From: Fremontodendron californicum
Lineage: Eukaryota > Streptophyta > Magnoliopsida > Malvales > Malvaceae
Direction of reading: 5' to 3'
NCBI GenBank assembly: GCA_030761205.1
Contig: JAULJL010000003.1
Span: 2,914,001-2,978,000 of the forward strand
DNA length: 64,000 nucleotides
The translations under genes were made by a program, and so were the position numbers. Below the pieces are notes generated by a model. The model searched no databases, was not told the origin of the DNA, and worked only from the letters and a program-made list of their open reading frames with translations. Shown one piece after another: positions 1-11,438 of this stretch (position 1 is the stretch's first letter; each line of letters starts with the position of its first letter).

Positions 1-368
1 ATGATATTCTTGAACCTTTTCACTTTTTCTTCTTTCCCTTTACTTTCTTGATTAGGTTCTATTTTCAATTATCAAAAAGTCTACTGTACAATCAGTACCT
101 GCCAACTAACTACTCTCCTAGAAGCATAATTAACAAAATTGTTATTTGATTCAGTCAATAGGAAAACACATTTTTAGTACAAACTTTTTGAATAAAGTTT
201 CCAGCTGATGAGAGAACAATCCTATCTTTCTCTGACATTTCTGCAGCAGACTTGAAGCATGGGCAGAGAATCAGAGCATCATGAATAAAATTCAAAATTT
301 GAAACTTCATAGTCGTATATATTTTTTTCTTCTGAAAGTTTGTTCTGACACCATTTCACCTATTACAG
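1..368 (+). other. Intron / upstream part of the first GH32 gene
   Basis: This stretch precedes the first large GH32 exon and ends in a good acceptor (TATTACAG). I searched it for the signal-peptide exon and for the tiny DPN-encoding mini-exon of the family and found neither. They probably lie left of the window, so this is most likely intron sequence. The alternative is a 5'-truncated tandem copy. Confidence 0.5.
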
Positions 369-2402
369 GACCAATGTACTTCAATGGAGTTTACCATCTG
401 TTCTATCAATACAATCCTTTTGCTGCAGTGTGGGGCAACATGACATGGGGTCATTCAGTATCATACGATCTTGTTAATTGGATTCATCTTGAGCATGCAC
501 TTCATCCAGTGGAACCTTATGACTTCAATGGTTGCTGGTCTGGTTCAACCACATTCATTTCCAAAGGAAAACCTGCCATTCTCTACACTGGAGCTGATAT
601 TCAAAATCATCAAGTTCAGAATTTGGCTCTGCCTAAGAACCTTTCTGACCCCTTCCTTAGAAAATGGGTAAAATCTCCTCATAATCCTCTAATGATCCCC
701 ATTAATGGTATTGATCCACAATATTTTAGAGATCCAACAACTGCTTGGAAAGGTCCTGATGGTTTATGGAGAATCTTAGTTGGAAACCAGATGAATGGCC
801 ATGGAAATGCACTTCTATATCGAAGCAAAGATTTTATTAGTTGGAATAGAAGTAAGGATCCTCTTCACTCATCCAAGAAAACAGATATGTGGGAGTGTCC
901 TGATTTCTATCCTGTTGCCATCAATAGCAAAGTTGGAGTTGACACCTCTACATTAGATAAATCAAACAAGCATGTCCTAAAGGCTAGCTTCAATCAACAT
1001 GATTACTATGTACTAGGAAAGTACACCCCCAAAGGAGACAAATTTTCAGTTAACATTGACTTTACGAATACTAGTTCGGATTTAAGATACGACTATGGGA
1101 AGTTTTATGCTTCGAAGACATTTTTCGACAGTGGTAAGGAGAGGCGTATCTTGTGGGGATGGATAAATGAGTCTGACAGTGAATCAGATGACGTCAAGAA
1201 AGGTTGGTCTGGGCTTCAGGTAATCTAAACCATTCTATATTCTTTTCTCTTTATTTCTGCTCATAATTTTTTCTTCTAAGCAAACCGAACAATGTTAAGT
1301 TATGGACTTTGAATTGAAAGTGAATTTAGTTTGAAGATTCTAATAATACCTTGGTGCTTCATTTCAGTCATTTCCAAGAAGTATTCTGCTCGGTAAAGAT
1401 GGTAGGCAATTGATTCAGTGGCCAATCCAAGAGATTGAGAAACTGCGTACTAACAAAGTGAGCTTCCTTAATAAGAAGCTTAAGGGTGGATCTTTTCTAC
1501 AAGTTTCTGGCATTACAGCTTCACAGGTAACTAAGTATTTTAATTCTAATTCACTGTTGCTTGATGCAATCATTTATATTTGAAAGAATAACTTTTACCA
1601 CATTTCTTCATCTCACTGCATAGGCTGATGTAGAAATTTCATTTCATCTGCCCAACTTAAAAGAGGCTGAAGTAATGAATCCAAGCTGGGTTGATCCTCA
1701 ACTACTATGTAGCCAGAAGAAAGCATCTGTTAGAGGCAAAGTTGGGCCATTTGGCTTACTGGTTTTAGCTTCCAAAGGCTTGAAAGAGCAAACTGCAATT
1801 TTCTTCTACATATTTAGAAATCATGACAAATATGTTGTGCTCATGTGTAGTGATCAGAGCAGGTTACTTGGTTACTGCCCCTAGATTCCTTTTATTTGAG
1901 TTTGTTTGAATTCCCCCTGGCATTAAGTTATGGATTTGATTTGATGACATTACAATTTTTAACAGGTCTTCTTTGAGAGAAGGGCTTGACAAAACTACCT
2001 ACGGAGCTTTCGTTAACATAGACCCTCGTCTCGAACAGATTTCTCTCCGGACTTTGGTATGCTGCTTAGCAATTGACTTACATTGATGATAACTTATCCA
2101 TTGATTTTAAACAATTCAATGTTTGCTAAAATTTTCCTGCCTTGTCTTGGTATCCATCTCTTTCTTCCCATTTTGTTCTTGACCCTATGCATTTGGCTTC
2201 ATGTTTACAGATTGATCATTCCATTATTGAGAGCTTTGGTGGGGAAGGGAGAACTTGCATCACTGCTAGAGTTTATCCGAAGTTGGCAATTGATAAGCAA
2301 GCATATTTATATGCTTTCAACAATGGCACTATGGATGTCAATATTTCAAGTCTCAATGCCTGGAGTTTGAAGAAAGCTCAACTAGTTTCTGCAACAAAAT
2401 GA
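369..2402 (+). CDS. CWINV6: GH32 cell-wall invertase / fructan exohydrolase-like, 5' partial (tandem copy 1)
   Basis: Apoplastic glycoside hydrolase family 32 enzyme cleaving terminal beta-fructosyl bonds of sucrose or fructans. Predicted exons are 369-1219, 1368-1526, 1624-1862, 1966-2056 and 2211-2402 (stop). Their sizes of 851, 159, 239 and 91 nt equal those of the downstream copy. Visible motifs are AVWGN, NGCWSGS, RDPTTAW (transition-state Asp) and WECPDFYPV (acid/base Glu; the Pro after Cys is typical of cell-wall rather than vacuolar forms). The C-terminal beta-sandwich domain ends in NAWSLKKAQ. The nucleophile exon (NDPNG) is not in the window. The loop after KHVLKAS is short (FNQHDYY) and lacks the Asp-x-x-Lys type sucrose-binding residues I recall from true invertases, so fructan exohydrolase activity is more likely. 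The symbol rests on remembered synteny with Arabidopsis cwINV6. Family certain, substrate inferred. Confidence 0.85.
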
Positions 2403-3523
2403 AACAAATGCATCCATGGCACTTTACCAACACTATTCTTCAGTCCTATCTACCATAATTACATTCCCTAACAAGCAAAGTAAATAAAATGACTAGCTTA
2501 TGGATGGAAGACTTGATGTCAAAACCCTCATTCAAATAAATGTCTTGTTTTTCTGTTTTTCTCCCCTTTATGCGGATCTTTGATTCCTAGCTTGGCATAA
2601 AATTGTTATATTCTCTTCTGATAACTACTTAATTACTCAAAACATTGCAAAATTTTCTCTAAGAAGTAAGAATATAGTAAAAATATATTAACTGATAACT
2701 TTCATTTCCACATTGTTGAACAATCATCTTTCAGGAATCATGCCTTAAAATGCCATCACGTTTGGGCTATTAATTTAATAATTAAACAGTTTATGACTAT
2801 GGTGTTCCGACTTTTCATTTTTCTTGAAGTACTTGTGTCCGACACACGTGTCCAACGCATATCTAGACATGGATATGGGAGTATGGTCTTCCAAATACAT
2901 GGAAATCTGAGAAAAAATTGAACATACCCGTGTACGACACTCACACTCGAGTCCGAGTAATATAGGTCTATGATGTAGCAGTCTGCTTCTATTTAATTTA
3001 ATTCGAAACATGAGATGCTTAGCACGAATTTGGACCTGTTATTTGTTTTCTGTTTTTCGTTTGTAGAAATAGAATTGCCAGCAAACATTTTTCGGGATAC
3101 TGAATTCTAGATCATATCATATGTTACTCATGTATTCAATGAGAAATTTAAAGACTTAAGAGATAAATACTCATTTAAAAGTTGAAAATGCTTCAATTTG
3201 AACAGATAGATAATATAAAGAATCCCACCAGAAGAGGCAGCACTCTTTGCACCACGTGTTTTCTAGTAAAGTAATTAGTATTTTATATGAACAAGTTGCA
3301 TTAATAAGAGTATTAAATTCATTAAACTTGTCTCTATTGCTATACAAGTTTTGTAGCAGCCGGCATTCTGTCTATTTTCATTTGTGAAATTTAAGTTGAC
3401 CCTGCAATATACCAGGAAAAAAGGGGTAAAAAAGAAGAAGAAGATGATTCAAACTGATCTTCAAAAACTTTCATCAGTTTTTATTATCTTTATAGGAAGT
3501 GTATAGCTACCATTGAACCATTG
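2403..3523. other. Intergenic between the tandem GH32 genes
   Basis: It holds the 3' flank of copy 1, one family-A MITE (2797-2965) and the presumed promoter of copy 2. The sequence is AT-rich and I see no other gene. Confidence 0.7.
2797..2965 (+). mobile_element. Family-A MITE, copy 1 (hAT-like, 169 bp)
   Basis: The ends are terminal inverted repeats (left CTATGGTGTTCCGAC, right GTCCGAGTAATATAG). The flanks are 8 bp near-duplicates, GTTTATGA (2789-2796) and GTCTATGA (2966-2973). The interior has the family words TTTTCTTGAAGTA, GTGTCCGACAC and CCAAATACATGGAAAT. An 8 bp target duplication is typical of hAT elements. It lies between the two GH32 genes, in the same orientation as the copy inside an intron of the second gene. 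Confidence 0.85.
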
Positions 3524-6374
3524 ATGATTGACCTGAAGCTGAAAGTTAGAATGCAGATATCTGTTGTTTTGGTCATTGGCTTATGCTTTTTGTTGTTTGG
3601 AAATGGAGTTCAATCTCATAGAGATGAAACAAAGCTTCAATCTCTTTCAAGGGAGCAGCCTTACAGGACTGCTTACCACTTCCAGCCTCCCAAAAACTGG
3701 ATGAATGGTTTGTCTTCAAATGACTTGATTTGTTTCCTTACAGTCTAATTACATTGAATTGGCTTTATCCCCAGTGCTATAGAATTGATTTTTTGTTGTT
3801 GTTGTGTTGTGTGTTTTGACATGTAATCTTCAAATGGGCACTTATGGCAATGCAGATCCTAATGGTAAGCCATTTTTTTCTCCTTGTTAGGCTGTTTATA
3901 TGTTTTGATTATTTGGAAGGCTAAAGTACATTTCAGATATTCCTGAAATTCTTCATATGAACAAACAAAGTCCCACCAGTTTAATACTAATACTTCCCAA
4001 ACATTCTCATTAGCTTCTTAGCAAAAGAGATTACTGTTATTGTTTAGCTACCATAAGAATGTTATTAATTTAGGTTTTTTACAATTCTTCTAAAAATGAT
4101 CCATGATCCATCTACCACAGGTCCAATGTACTACAAGGGAATTTACCATCTATTCTATCAATATAATCCTTATGCTGCAGTGTGGGGTAACATATCATGG
4201 GCTCATTCAATATCATATGATCTCATCAACTGGATTCATCTTGATCATGCACTTTCTCCAGAAGATCCTTTTGATATCAATGGTTGCTGGTCAGGCTCAA
4301 CCACAATCCTTTCCAGTGAAAAACCTGTCATTTTATACACAGGAAGTGATACCATTAATCGCCAAGTTCAAAATTTGGCTGAACCAAAGAACCTATCTGA
4401 TCCTTTCCTAAAGGAATGGGTAAAATCATCTCATAATCCTATAATGGCCCCTGTTGATGGTATTGACCCGCAAAATTTCAGGGATCCAACAACTGCTTGG
4501 CAAGGTCCTGATGGATTATGGAGAGTCTTAGTTGGAAACCAGATGGATGGCCATGGAAGGGCACTTTTGTATCGAAGTCAAGATTTTGTTACCTGGACTA
4601 GGAGTAAAGATCCTATTCATTCGTCCACAAGAACTGGCATGTGGGAATGTCCTGATTTCTATCCAGTTGCCATTAATGGAAATTATGGAGTTGACACCTC
4701 TTCATTCGACAAATTCACAAAACATGTTCTCAAGGCAAGCTTCAACAACCATGATTACTACATACTAGGAAATTACACGCCCATGACAGATAACTTTTCA
4801 GTTGACACTGATTTCATGGGCAATGGTTCAGATCTACGATATGATTATGGTAATTTTTATGCTTCTAAGACATTTTTCGACAGTACTGAGAAGAGGCGGA
4901 TCTTGTGGGGCTGGATATTAGAGTCTGAGAATACAACAGATGACATCAAGAAAGGTTGGTCTGGTCTTCAGGTAAAATTACCTTTAATCCTAGTAATCTC
5001 GCTATGTTGCTCCGACTCTTCATTTTTCTTGAAGTATTTGTGTTCGATACTCGTGTCCGGCGCATATCCAGACATAGGTATGGAGATATGATCCTCCAAG
5101 GATCCTCCAAATACATGAAAATCTTAGAAAAAATTTAACATACTCGTGTCCGACACTCTCACTCAGTCCAAGTAACATAGTTCTGATGTATCCACTGATA
5201 TGGTTAAATTAACAGATAGTAAACTGATGTTAAATCTGCATTAATCCTGCTGGTAAGCATTGTAATTAACAAGTAAAAGTAATCTTTTACAAAATCATGA
5301 ATATTGATGTTGCAAGTGGTTTAGTTTGAAAATTCTAAGTTTCTAACAAAACTGAAGTTGTTTTAGTCGATTCCTAGAAGCATTCTGCTCAGTAAAACTG
5401 GTAAGCAATTAATTCAGTGGCCAGTGGAAGAGATTGAGAAGCTGCGTGCCGAAAGTGTCAGCTTCGAAAACAAAGAACTTAAGGGTGGATCTGTACTTGA
5501 AGTCTCAGGCATTACAGCTTCACAGGTATTGCTTTATTTTCTCAATTCTGCTTAATGCTTAAGAATCATTTACAGGTGAAAGAATAAAGTTTTACTATAT
5601 TCCATTTCCTTCATATTGCTAAAGGCCGATGTAGAAGTTTCCTTCGATTTATCCAATTTAAAGGAGGCTGAATTAATGGATCCAAGTTGGGTTGATCCTC
5701 AACTGCTCTGTAGTCAAAAGACAGCATCATTTAGAGGCAATGTTGGACCATTTGGAATATTGGTTTTAGCTTCCAAAGACTTGACAGAGCAAACCGCAAT
5801 CTTCTTTCGAATCTTTAGAAGTAATGAAAAGTATGTTGTGCTTATGTGTAGTGATCAGAGCAGGTTAGTTCCTGGCCAAGATTCTTGCCATTTTTGAGTT
5901 GCCTAACTTCTTCCTACAGCGAGTTTTTGGCTTATTTACAACTCTTTTAACAGGTCATCTCTAAGGGAAGGACCCAAGAAAGTCACGTATGGAGTTTTCA
6001 TTGACATAGACCCTCTTTACGAGATGATTTCTCTTAGAAGTCTTGTATGTTATCTGCTTAGCAGTTCATTTGATTCAAGTTTTTTAAAAAATGAAAATTT
6101 CAAAGTTTTCAAGAGCATAAGTTTCTCTAGAGCCTGATACATTGGGATTCACGAATTGCAGATAGATCATTCTATTGTCGAGAGCTTTGGTGGGGAAGGA
6201 AGAGCTTGCATTACTGCCAGAGTTTATCCCAAACTGGATATTGATAACCAAGCCTACCTATATGCATTCAACAATGGCACTTTTGATGTCAAAATTTCAA
6301 CCCTCAATGCCTGGAGTATGAAGAAAGCTCAAATAGTTTCTTCCACAAAAAGAAGAAAGCCACATCTCAACTGA
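3524..6374 (+). CDS. CWINV6: GH32 cell-wall invertase / fructan exohydrolase-like (tandem copy 2), complete
   Basis: Secreted beta-fructosidase. Seven predicted exons: 3524-3707, 3856-3864 (a 9 nt mini-exon), 4121-4971, 5367-5525, 5625-5863, 5954-6044 and 6162-6374. Joined they give 1746 nt in frame, or 581 aa, the usual family length. ATG 3524 opens the frame; ATG 3551 (572 aa) is also possible. A hydrophobic signal peptide (VVLVIGLCFLLFG) follows. The mini-exon supplies DPN of the catalytic NWMNDPNG nucleophile box. RDPTTAW and WECPDFYPV complete the Asp/Asp/Glu triad; the Pro marks the cell-wall clade. The loop SFNNHDYY lacks the Asp and Lys that I recall as needed for sucrose binding, so a 6- or 1-fructan exohydrolase, as reported for AtcwINV6, is more likely than invertase. 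Intron 3 carries a family-A MITE (5002-5180). The paralogue lies 1.1 kb upstream. Confidence 0.93.
3856..3864 (+). other. 9-nt mini-exon of the GH32 gene (encodes DPN)
   Basis: The nine bases ATCCTAATG are flanked by TGCAG and GTAAGC. Exon 1 ends ATGAATG and exon 3 starts GTCCAATG, so splicing the nine bases in completes the codons for N-D-P-N-G-P-M. Plant beta-fructosidase genes are known for this mini-exon, one of the smallest used in plants. Confidence 0.93.
5002..5180 (+). mobile_element. Family-A MITE, copy 2, in intron 3 of GH32 copy 2
   Basis: The left end is CTATGTTGCTCCGACTC and the right end is GTCCAAGTAACATAG, inverted relative to each other. The length is 179 bp. An internal direct repeat GATCCTCCAAGGATCCTCCAA near 5091-5110 is absent from the other copies. 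No clear 8 bp duplication is visible (TAATCTCG versus TTCTGATG), so this may be an older copy. Confidence 0.8.
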
Positions 6375-7619
6375 AACAAAAAAAAAAAGACAAATGCAAC
6401 CATATTATTTTAGCTTCTCCAGTCACCCTTTCATCAAATAGTAGCTTATGGGTGAAATGAAACCTTTGAATTATTTCTCTTTTTCCACCTTTTATGCAGA
6501 ATTTTCCTAGTTATGGGTATCATCAATTGCCTATAACTACTGCAAATGGAGCACCATTAATTTTTTTTACATATATTATTCTCTTCTGATAACAGCCCCA
6601 AGAAGGCACCATCGATCCCCTGAATACTTTTTTCAATTTATTTGCAAAGTACTCTCTGACACAAGCAATTACAATTTGCTTACATTCCATTTCACACTGT
6701 TGTTAATGCTTGCTTTTTTGCAATTGTACAAAGGAAAGCTTCTTTTCCGAATGCCCCCGTAGGCCGTATCACCTTTTTCATGCCTAAAAATGCCCACAGA
6801 TTTGGTACATTAAATTGCAAACTCATATCTTTTTGTTCAGTTTCTAACATGACAACATGCATCCACCACGCCTCTTCTATTTTTAGTACTAAAAACTACT
6901 TTTTTGGTAACTAAATTTGGTAATGCATCTAAATCTTTAACATTTTCTTTTATATCTTTCAATTCATCTCCCATTGTTTAGTTTCAAATGCAAAAAACAT
7001 ACGACTCACGCCGGATCTTCCTAACAAAATTACTATACTAAACTATTTTTGGTACATAAATTAATTATAAACTTTTAATTGTCCAATTAAATCTTACCTT
7101 TTTGATTCAGCTAAAAGCCATTATATAAATATAAAAGTCAAAGACACAATTAAGATCCACAGTTCTTCCAATATTCTAAATAGGAGGATTAAGGTAACAC
7201 TTGGCAAAAGCTAAACGGCTAGCTGAATCTTACCATAATACTAATGAGGAAAATCTTAATCTCAAGTACCAAAACTGTGTTCCCTCTGATCAAACAACCA
7301 TATTGAGAAATGAACCGCGTATGACAAATTTCGTTATTTTGCCTTTTGGGGCACTGATAGAAGAGGAAAGAACATTCACAAAGCTAAAAACAAAAGAAGC
7401 CCTCCAAAGATAGCTAGCAAGGAGAGAGGCATTTATCTAAAAGACTAAAACTCTATTCTATAGAAAAAACAAAAAAACAGAGCAATTAATATGATCCCAT
7501 TAATAGGCAAAGCTTCAATCTTTTTAGCCGACAATTATTTTCTCACCATTTATACACAGTAGAAGAAAAAGGGTGTTTTTTTTTTTGTTGAAGCAAAGCA
7601 ATTTTGGGTCTTTGAAGTT
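6375..7619. other. Intergenic between GH32 copy 2 and the PM-ANT1-like carrier
   Basis: It contains the 3' flank of the GH32 gene and the presumed promoter and 5' leader of the carrier. A weak open frame at 7201-7413 shows no family features. I see nothing else. Confidence 0.6.
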
Positions 7620-10600
7620 ATGAGCAAAGAAGAAGATGATGAATTAGAAAACAGGGGAGGGTTAAAACCAACGTCAGGGCCATACAAATGGCTGGCGAGC
7701 TTCCAGCGTGATCTGATGGCTGGAGCGGTGATGGGTGGTGTGGTGCACACGATCGTGGCACCAATTGAGAGGGCAAAATTGTTGCTTCAAACCCAAGAGA
7801 GCAATTTGGCTATTGTAGCTGGTGGGAGAAGGAAATTCAAAGGGATGCTTGATTGTATCTTCCGTACGGTTAGAGAAGAAGGCATTATTTCTTTATGGAG
7901 AGGCAATGGGAGTAGTGTTCTCAGATATTACCCTTCTGTTGCTCTTAATTTCTCCCTCAAGGTAATAAATTTATCAAATTTATCATCTTTCCCTTTTTTT
8001 CTCTTGGTTTTTGGTATGAAGTGAAATGAAATCTGTGATTTTTTTTTTTTTTTTTTTGGATTAGAGTGAATTAATGGGTTGGCACGGTTGTTTTAGTCTT
8101 GGGAGATGTTATACGGAGATGGGTTGTTGAAAGTTCGGAGTTTTGGGAGGAGATACTCCATGCATGTGAAATTAATGATAAAATGTTTCTTCGAGCTGAT
8201 GTGATGTTATTCTTATTACATGGGATGTTGGTATACAAATCGTGTACTTTCTTTGATTTGCTATGTTTGAATGTAATTAATGCGGCCATGATACAAAGAG
8301 TGTTTGTATCGAAATTTATATTAAAGGGAAAGAGACCTTATTAAGCTGATTTGTATGTCCTCATTGCTAACTGCAACATTCATGGATAAAGTTGAGAACT
8401 TAAGAATCCTATCACATGTGATAATATCCTAAATCTTCAAGCTGAATTTCGTTTAGCCTACTCATTACATAAGGGACGCTGGTTCTTTTTTCTTTTCTTC
8501 TTTTCCTTTTCCCATAACACCTTAATGTCTTCATTTGAGTTTTCTTCATAAGTCTCTGGTGAGTTTGTGAAACATTCTAGGCTATAACAGTTGTTTTTTT
8601 TGGGTCTGCAAGTCCAACATTTTTGTGGCCCTTTATGGCATCAGCTCCAATATGGCCTGCAAGTAAACTGCAAATCCTTAGGCATGGATAAACTTATTGG
8701 TCATTTTACTCCCATGTATCTAATAGTCTAATTCCTATTGCTCAACCTTATCTAACTGCCATAGGTGCTTTCTTGCTAATATTCAGTTTTCCCTGAAGAT
8801 GAGGCTTTTTGTTTTTGGCATGCAAGGATTTTTGGCTTTAGTCGATCAAAATAGGGTATTTATAATGCAGACTGAGTACAGGCTTCATTTGGAATAGAGG
8901 ATCAGTTATAGAAGACATGCTATGAAGTGAGCAATTTCATCTTGTTTTAATTATCTTAGAGAATTGGGAAATTGATAGAGAGTCACTCATAGGATCCAGG
9001 TAGGGTTTGGATTTAACAGGGAAATGCATCGAGAATCTTATCTGATTATAAATTCCACGGAAATTTAAAGGAAAATGTTACAGGATGGCAGTCAAACTAG
9101 CAATGTTGTATTGGTTTCAATGTTGACCTTTAAGTATCAACAAATGCAAGAAAACCAAATGAACGTGGCTGAGATGAGAATGCTATGCTAGATGTCTGTA
9201 TATATAATGGAAGATCTTATTAGGAATCTAAGTATAAGGGAAGAGACAGGATACTTACCCATTGAGGACAAAATGAGGCCCTCTCATATAAGGTCCCATG
9301 TAAGGAGGAGAAATACAAATTTACATAAGATGTGATTTAATGGAGAATATAACTTCTGTGTCGAGAGAAATAGATGAAGTCTAAACCATAATAAGAGACC
9401 TCGCTTACTGAGTTTGCAAAAGATGTAGTCCTGAATAGAGCACAACTGCACAACGATGCAATATATCCATATAGCCAACTCTATCTAATGGAGACATAGT
9501 TTGTCATGTTAGGATTCTTTGTGTGAGTTCTAATATCACCTAAAGTTTATGCATGATTGAGAATGGTTAAAGCTTCTAGCAACCTTTTGTGAAATAGTGT
9601 AAATTGCTGGAATCACAGTTTTGGCTGAAAATGGATGGAATATTATTTAGGTGGCTCTGCAGATTATTACGAAAAAATATGTGGGATATAATATGCCTTT
9701 ATACCTGGTAGGGCAATAGAGCCAGGGTTGCCCTTCAGGGCCATGGCAGATGAAGAGGGTATTAACCAGCAAGTTTAGTTTAGCACAAGGAACCTTTGTA
9801 TAGAATATTCAGCTACTCTTAATATGGTGGTGATTTAGTGTTTTGGCTTGTCATATGATATAGGAGTATATAATAAAGCATGTGGCTGAGATCTGAATGT
9901 AATCTGAAGAGATAAAGCTTTCTGAACTTCAAAATTATCCTTTTTTCATATGTTCCTATTCCACCTAGAAAGATGTACATGTTAGCAGTAACCTGGAGAT
10001 ATTTCAAAATGAAACTTACATATTTGTGTTTTTGTGTATACTGTTAAAAGAACCAGTCATAGTGCTATTGATTATAAGGTTGTAGGAATAAAATTAAAAG
10101 TTGCCATCAAATTAGAACAAAAGCTGAAGTTTTTTTCTACATGTATGTGCACACACGCGCACAGTTTGGTGATTTCTTTTTTTTTTTTTTGCGAGGCACA
10201 TTAACCAAGTCTGATCTCAAAGGTAATCATGATGTTGGAATAATAGGGACAGAAAAGCTAAAGAGTTATTAAATATATGGCCCTAATTGGTGGGATGACA
10301 ACTCTTGTTGTAAGAATAACTATAGACTATAGTGTTACTTCTTGGAAGAGCATTAGGAATAGGTGAGATGAATTTTCCCAACATATTGCCAATTAGCCAT
10401 CAATAAAAAGTTCATTGAATCACTTGATAAATGCCGTTGCTTCAAGTTGATGACAGCCTATTTGAACTCAGATAAAATTTTACTTGATGGTAAGCAAGCT
10501 TGAAAGTCCCCTAGGGGATTCCTGAAGTGTTAAAACTTGAGACTTAAATATAAACTACGAGATCTCAGGTTTGAATCTTGGGGATGGAAGGGGTAGGATT

Positions 10601-11438
10601 TATGAGATGGTAGAGAGAGTTATCTGCCTTTTATGTATAACTCAAGGCCTAATGAAGAAAGAAAAAAAAAAAGCCTTCAAAACCGGTGCCTCAAAAATAT
10701 ATATATATATATATTACTTTTTTCGTGAGGATTTTAGAACTCTGAGTAAACTTAGAACATCTCCGTATGGTTATCTTTTTAATTACCTTGCATCTCTTTA
10801 TGCAGGATCTGTATAAAAACATACTAAGAAACGGCCATTTTCAAGATGGTCATGTATTCTCTGGAGCATCTGCCAACTTTATAGCTGGAGCCGCAGCTGG
10901 TTGCACAACATTGATCTTAATCTACCCACTTGACATTGCTCACACCCGCCTTGCTGCAGACATTGGGAGAAGTGATGTTCGTCAATTCAAAGGTATCTAC
11001 CATTTCCTGAGCACCATACGCAAAAAAGATGGAATTCGGGGAATTTACAGGGGCCTTCCTGCCTCTCTACAAGGGATGATTGTTCATCGGGGTCTGTATT
11101 TTGGAGGATTTGATACAATAAAGGAAATTTTGTCAGAAGAATCCAAAACTGAGTTGGCATTATGGAAACGTTGGGTGGTGGCCCAGGCTGTAACAACATC
11201 TGCTGGATTGTTGTCATATCCACTCGATACAGTTCGGAGGCGGATGATGATGCAATCTGGCTCGGAACAACCAATGTACCATAGCACACTGGACTGCTGG
11301 AGGATGATTTATAGGACAGAGGGGATGACTTCTTTTTACCGTGGGGCAGTGTCTAATGTTTTTAGGAGCACTGGTGCTGCAGCCATCTTGGTTTTGTATG
11401 ATGAGGTCAAGAAGTTCATGAATTGGGGTGGATTGTAG
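7620..11438 (+). CDS. PM-ANT1: ADP/ATP-carrier-like protein, plasma-membrane PM-ANT1 type
   Basis: Mitochondrial-carrier-family nucleotide transporter. Two exons, 7620-7961 and 10806-11438, join in frame to 324 aa. Three carrier repeats are visible: APIERAKLLLQ near residue 47, YPLDIAHTR near 155 and YPLDTVRRRMMMQ near 255. The RRRMMM sequence is the ADP/ATP carrier signature. The N-terminus is short and acidic (MSKEEDDELE) with no mitochondrial presequence. The sequence closely resembles Arabidopsis At5g56450, which is reported as a plasma-membrane ATP exporter acting in pollen development; location is inferred from that. The single intron is 2.84 kb and holds a SINE-like element near 10.5 kb. 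The ATG at 7620 is the first in the leader after a poly-T run. Identity confident; transport direction inferred. Confidence 0.92.
7962..10805 (+). other. Large intron of the PM-ANT1-like gene
   Basis: It starts GTAATA and ends TTTATGCAG. No conserved coding frame is seen inside. It includes a poly-T run (8040-8058), a short CA/CG run near 10150 and a SINE-like block near 10500-10670. Confidence 0.75.
10505..10672 (+). mobile_element. Possible tRNA-derived SINE
   Basis: GGTTTGAATC at 10568-10577 resembles a pol III B box, about 40 bases after a degenerate A-box-like stretch (GTGTTAAAACTTGAG). The block ends in an A-rich tail (10656-10672). No clear target duplication was found and the left end is uncertain. 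Confidence 0.4.
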
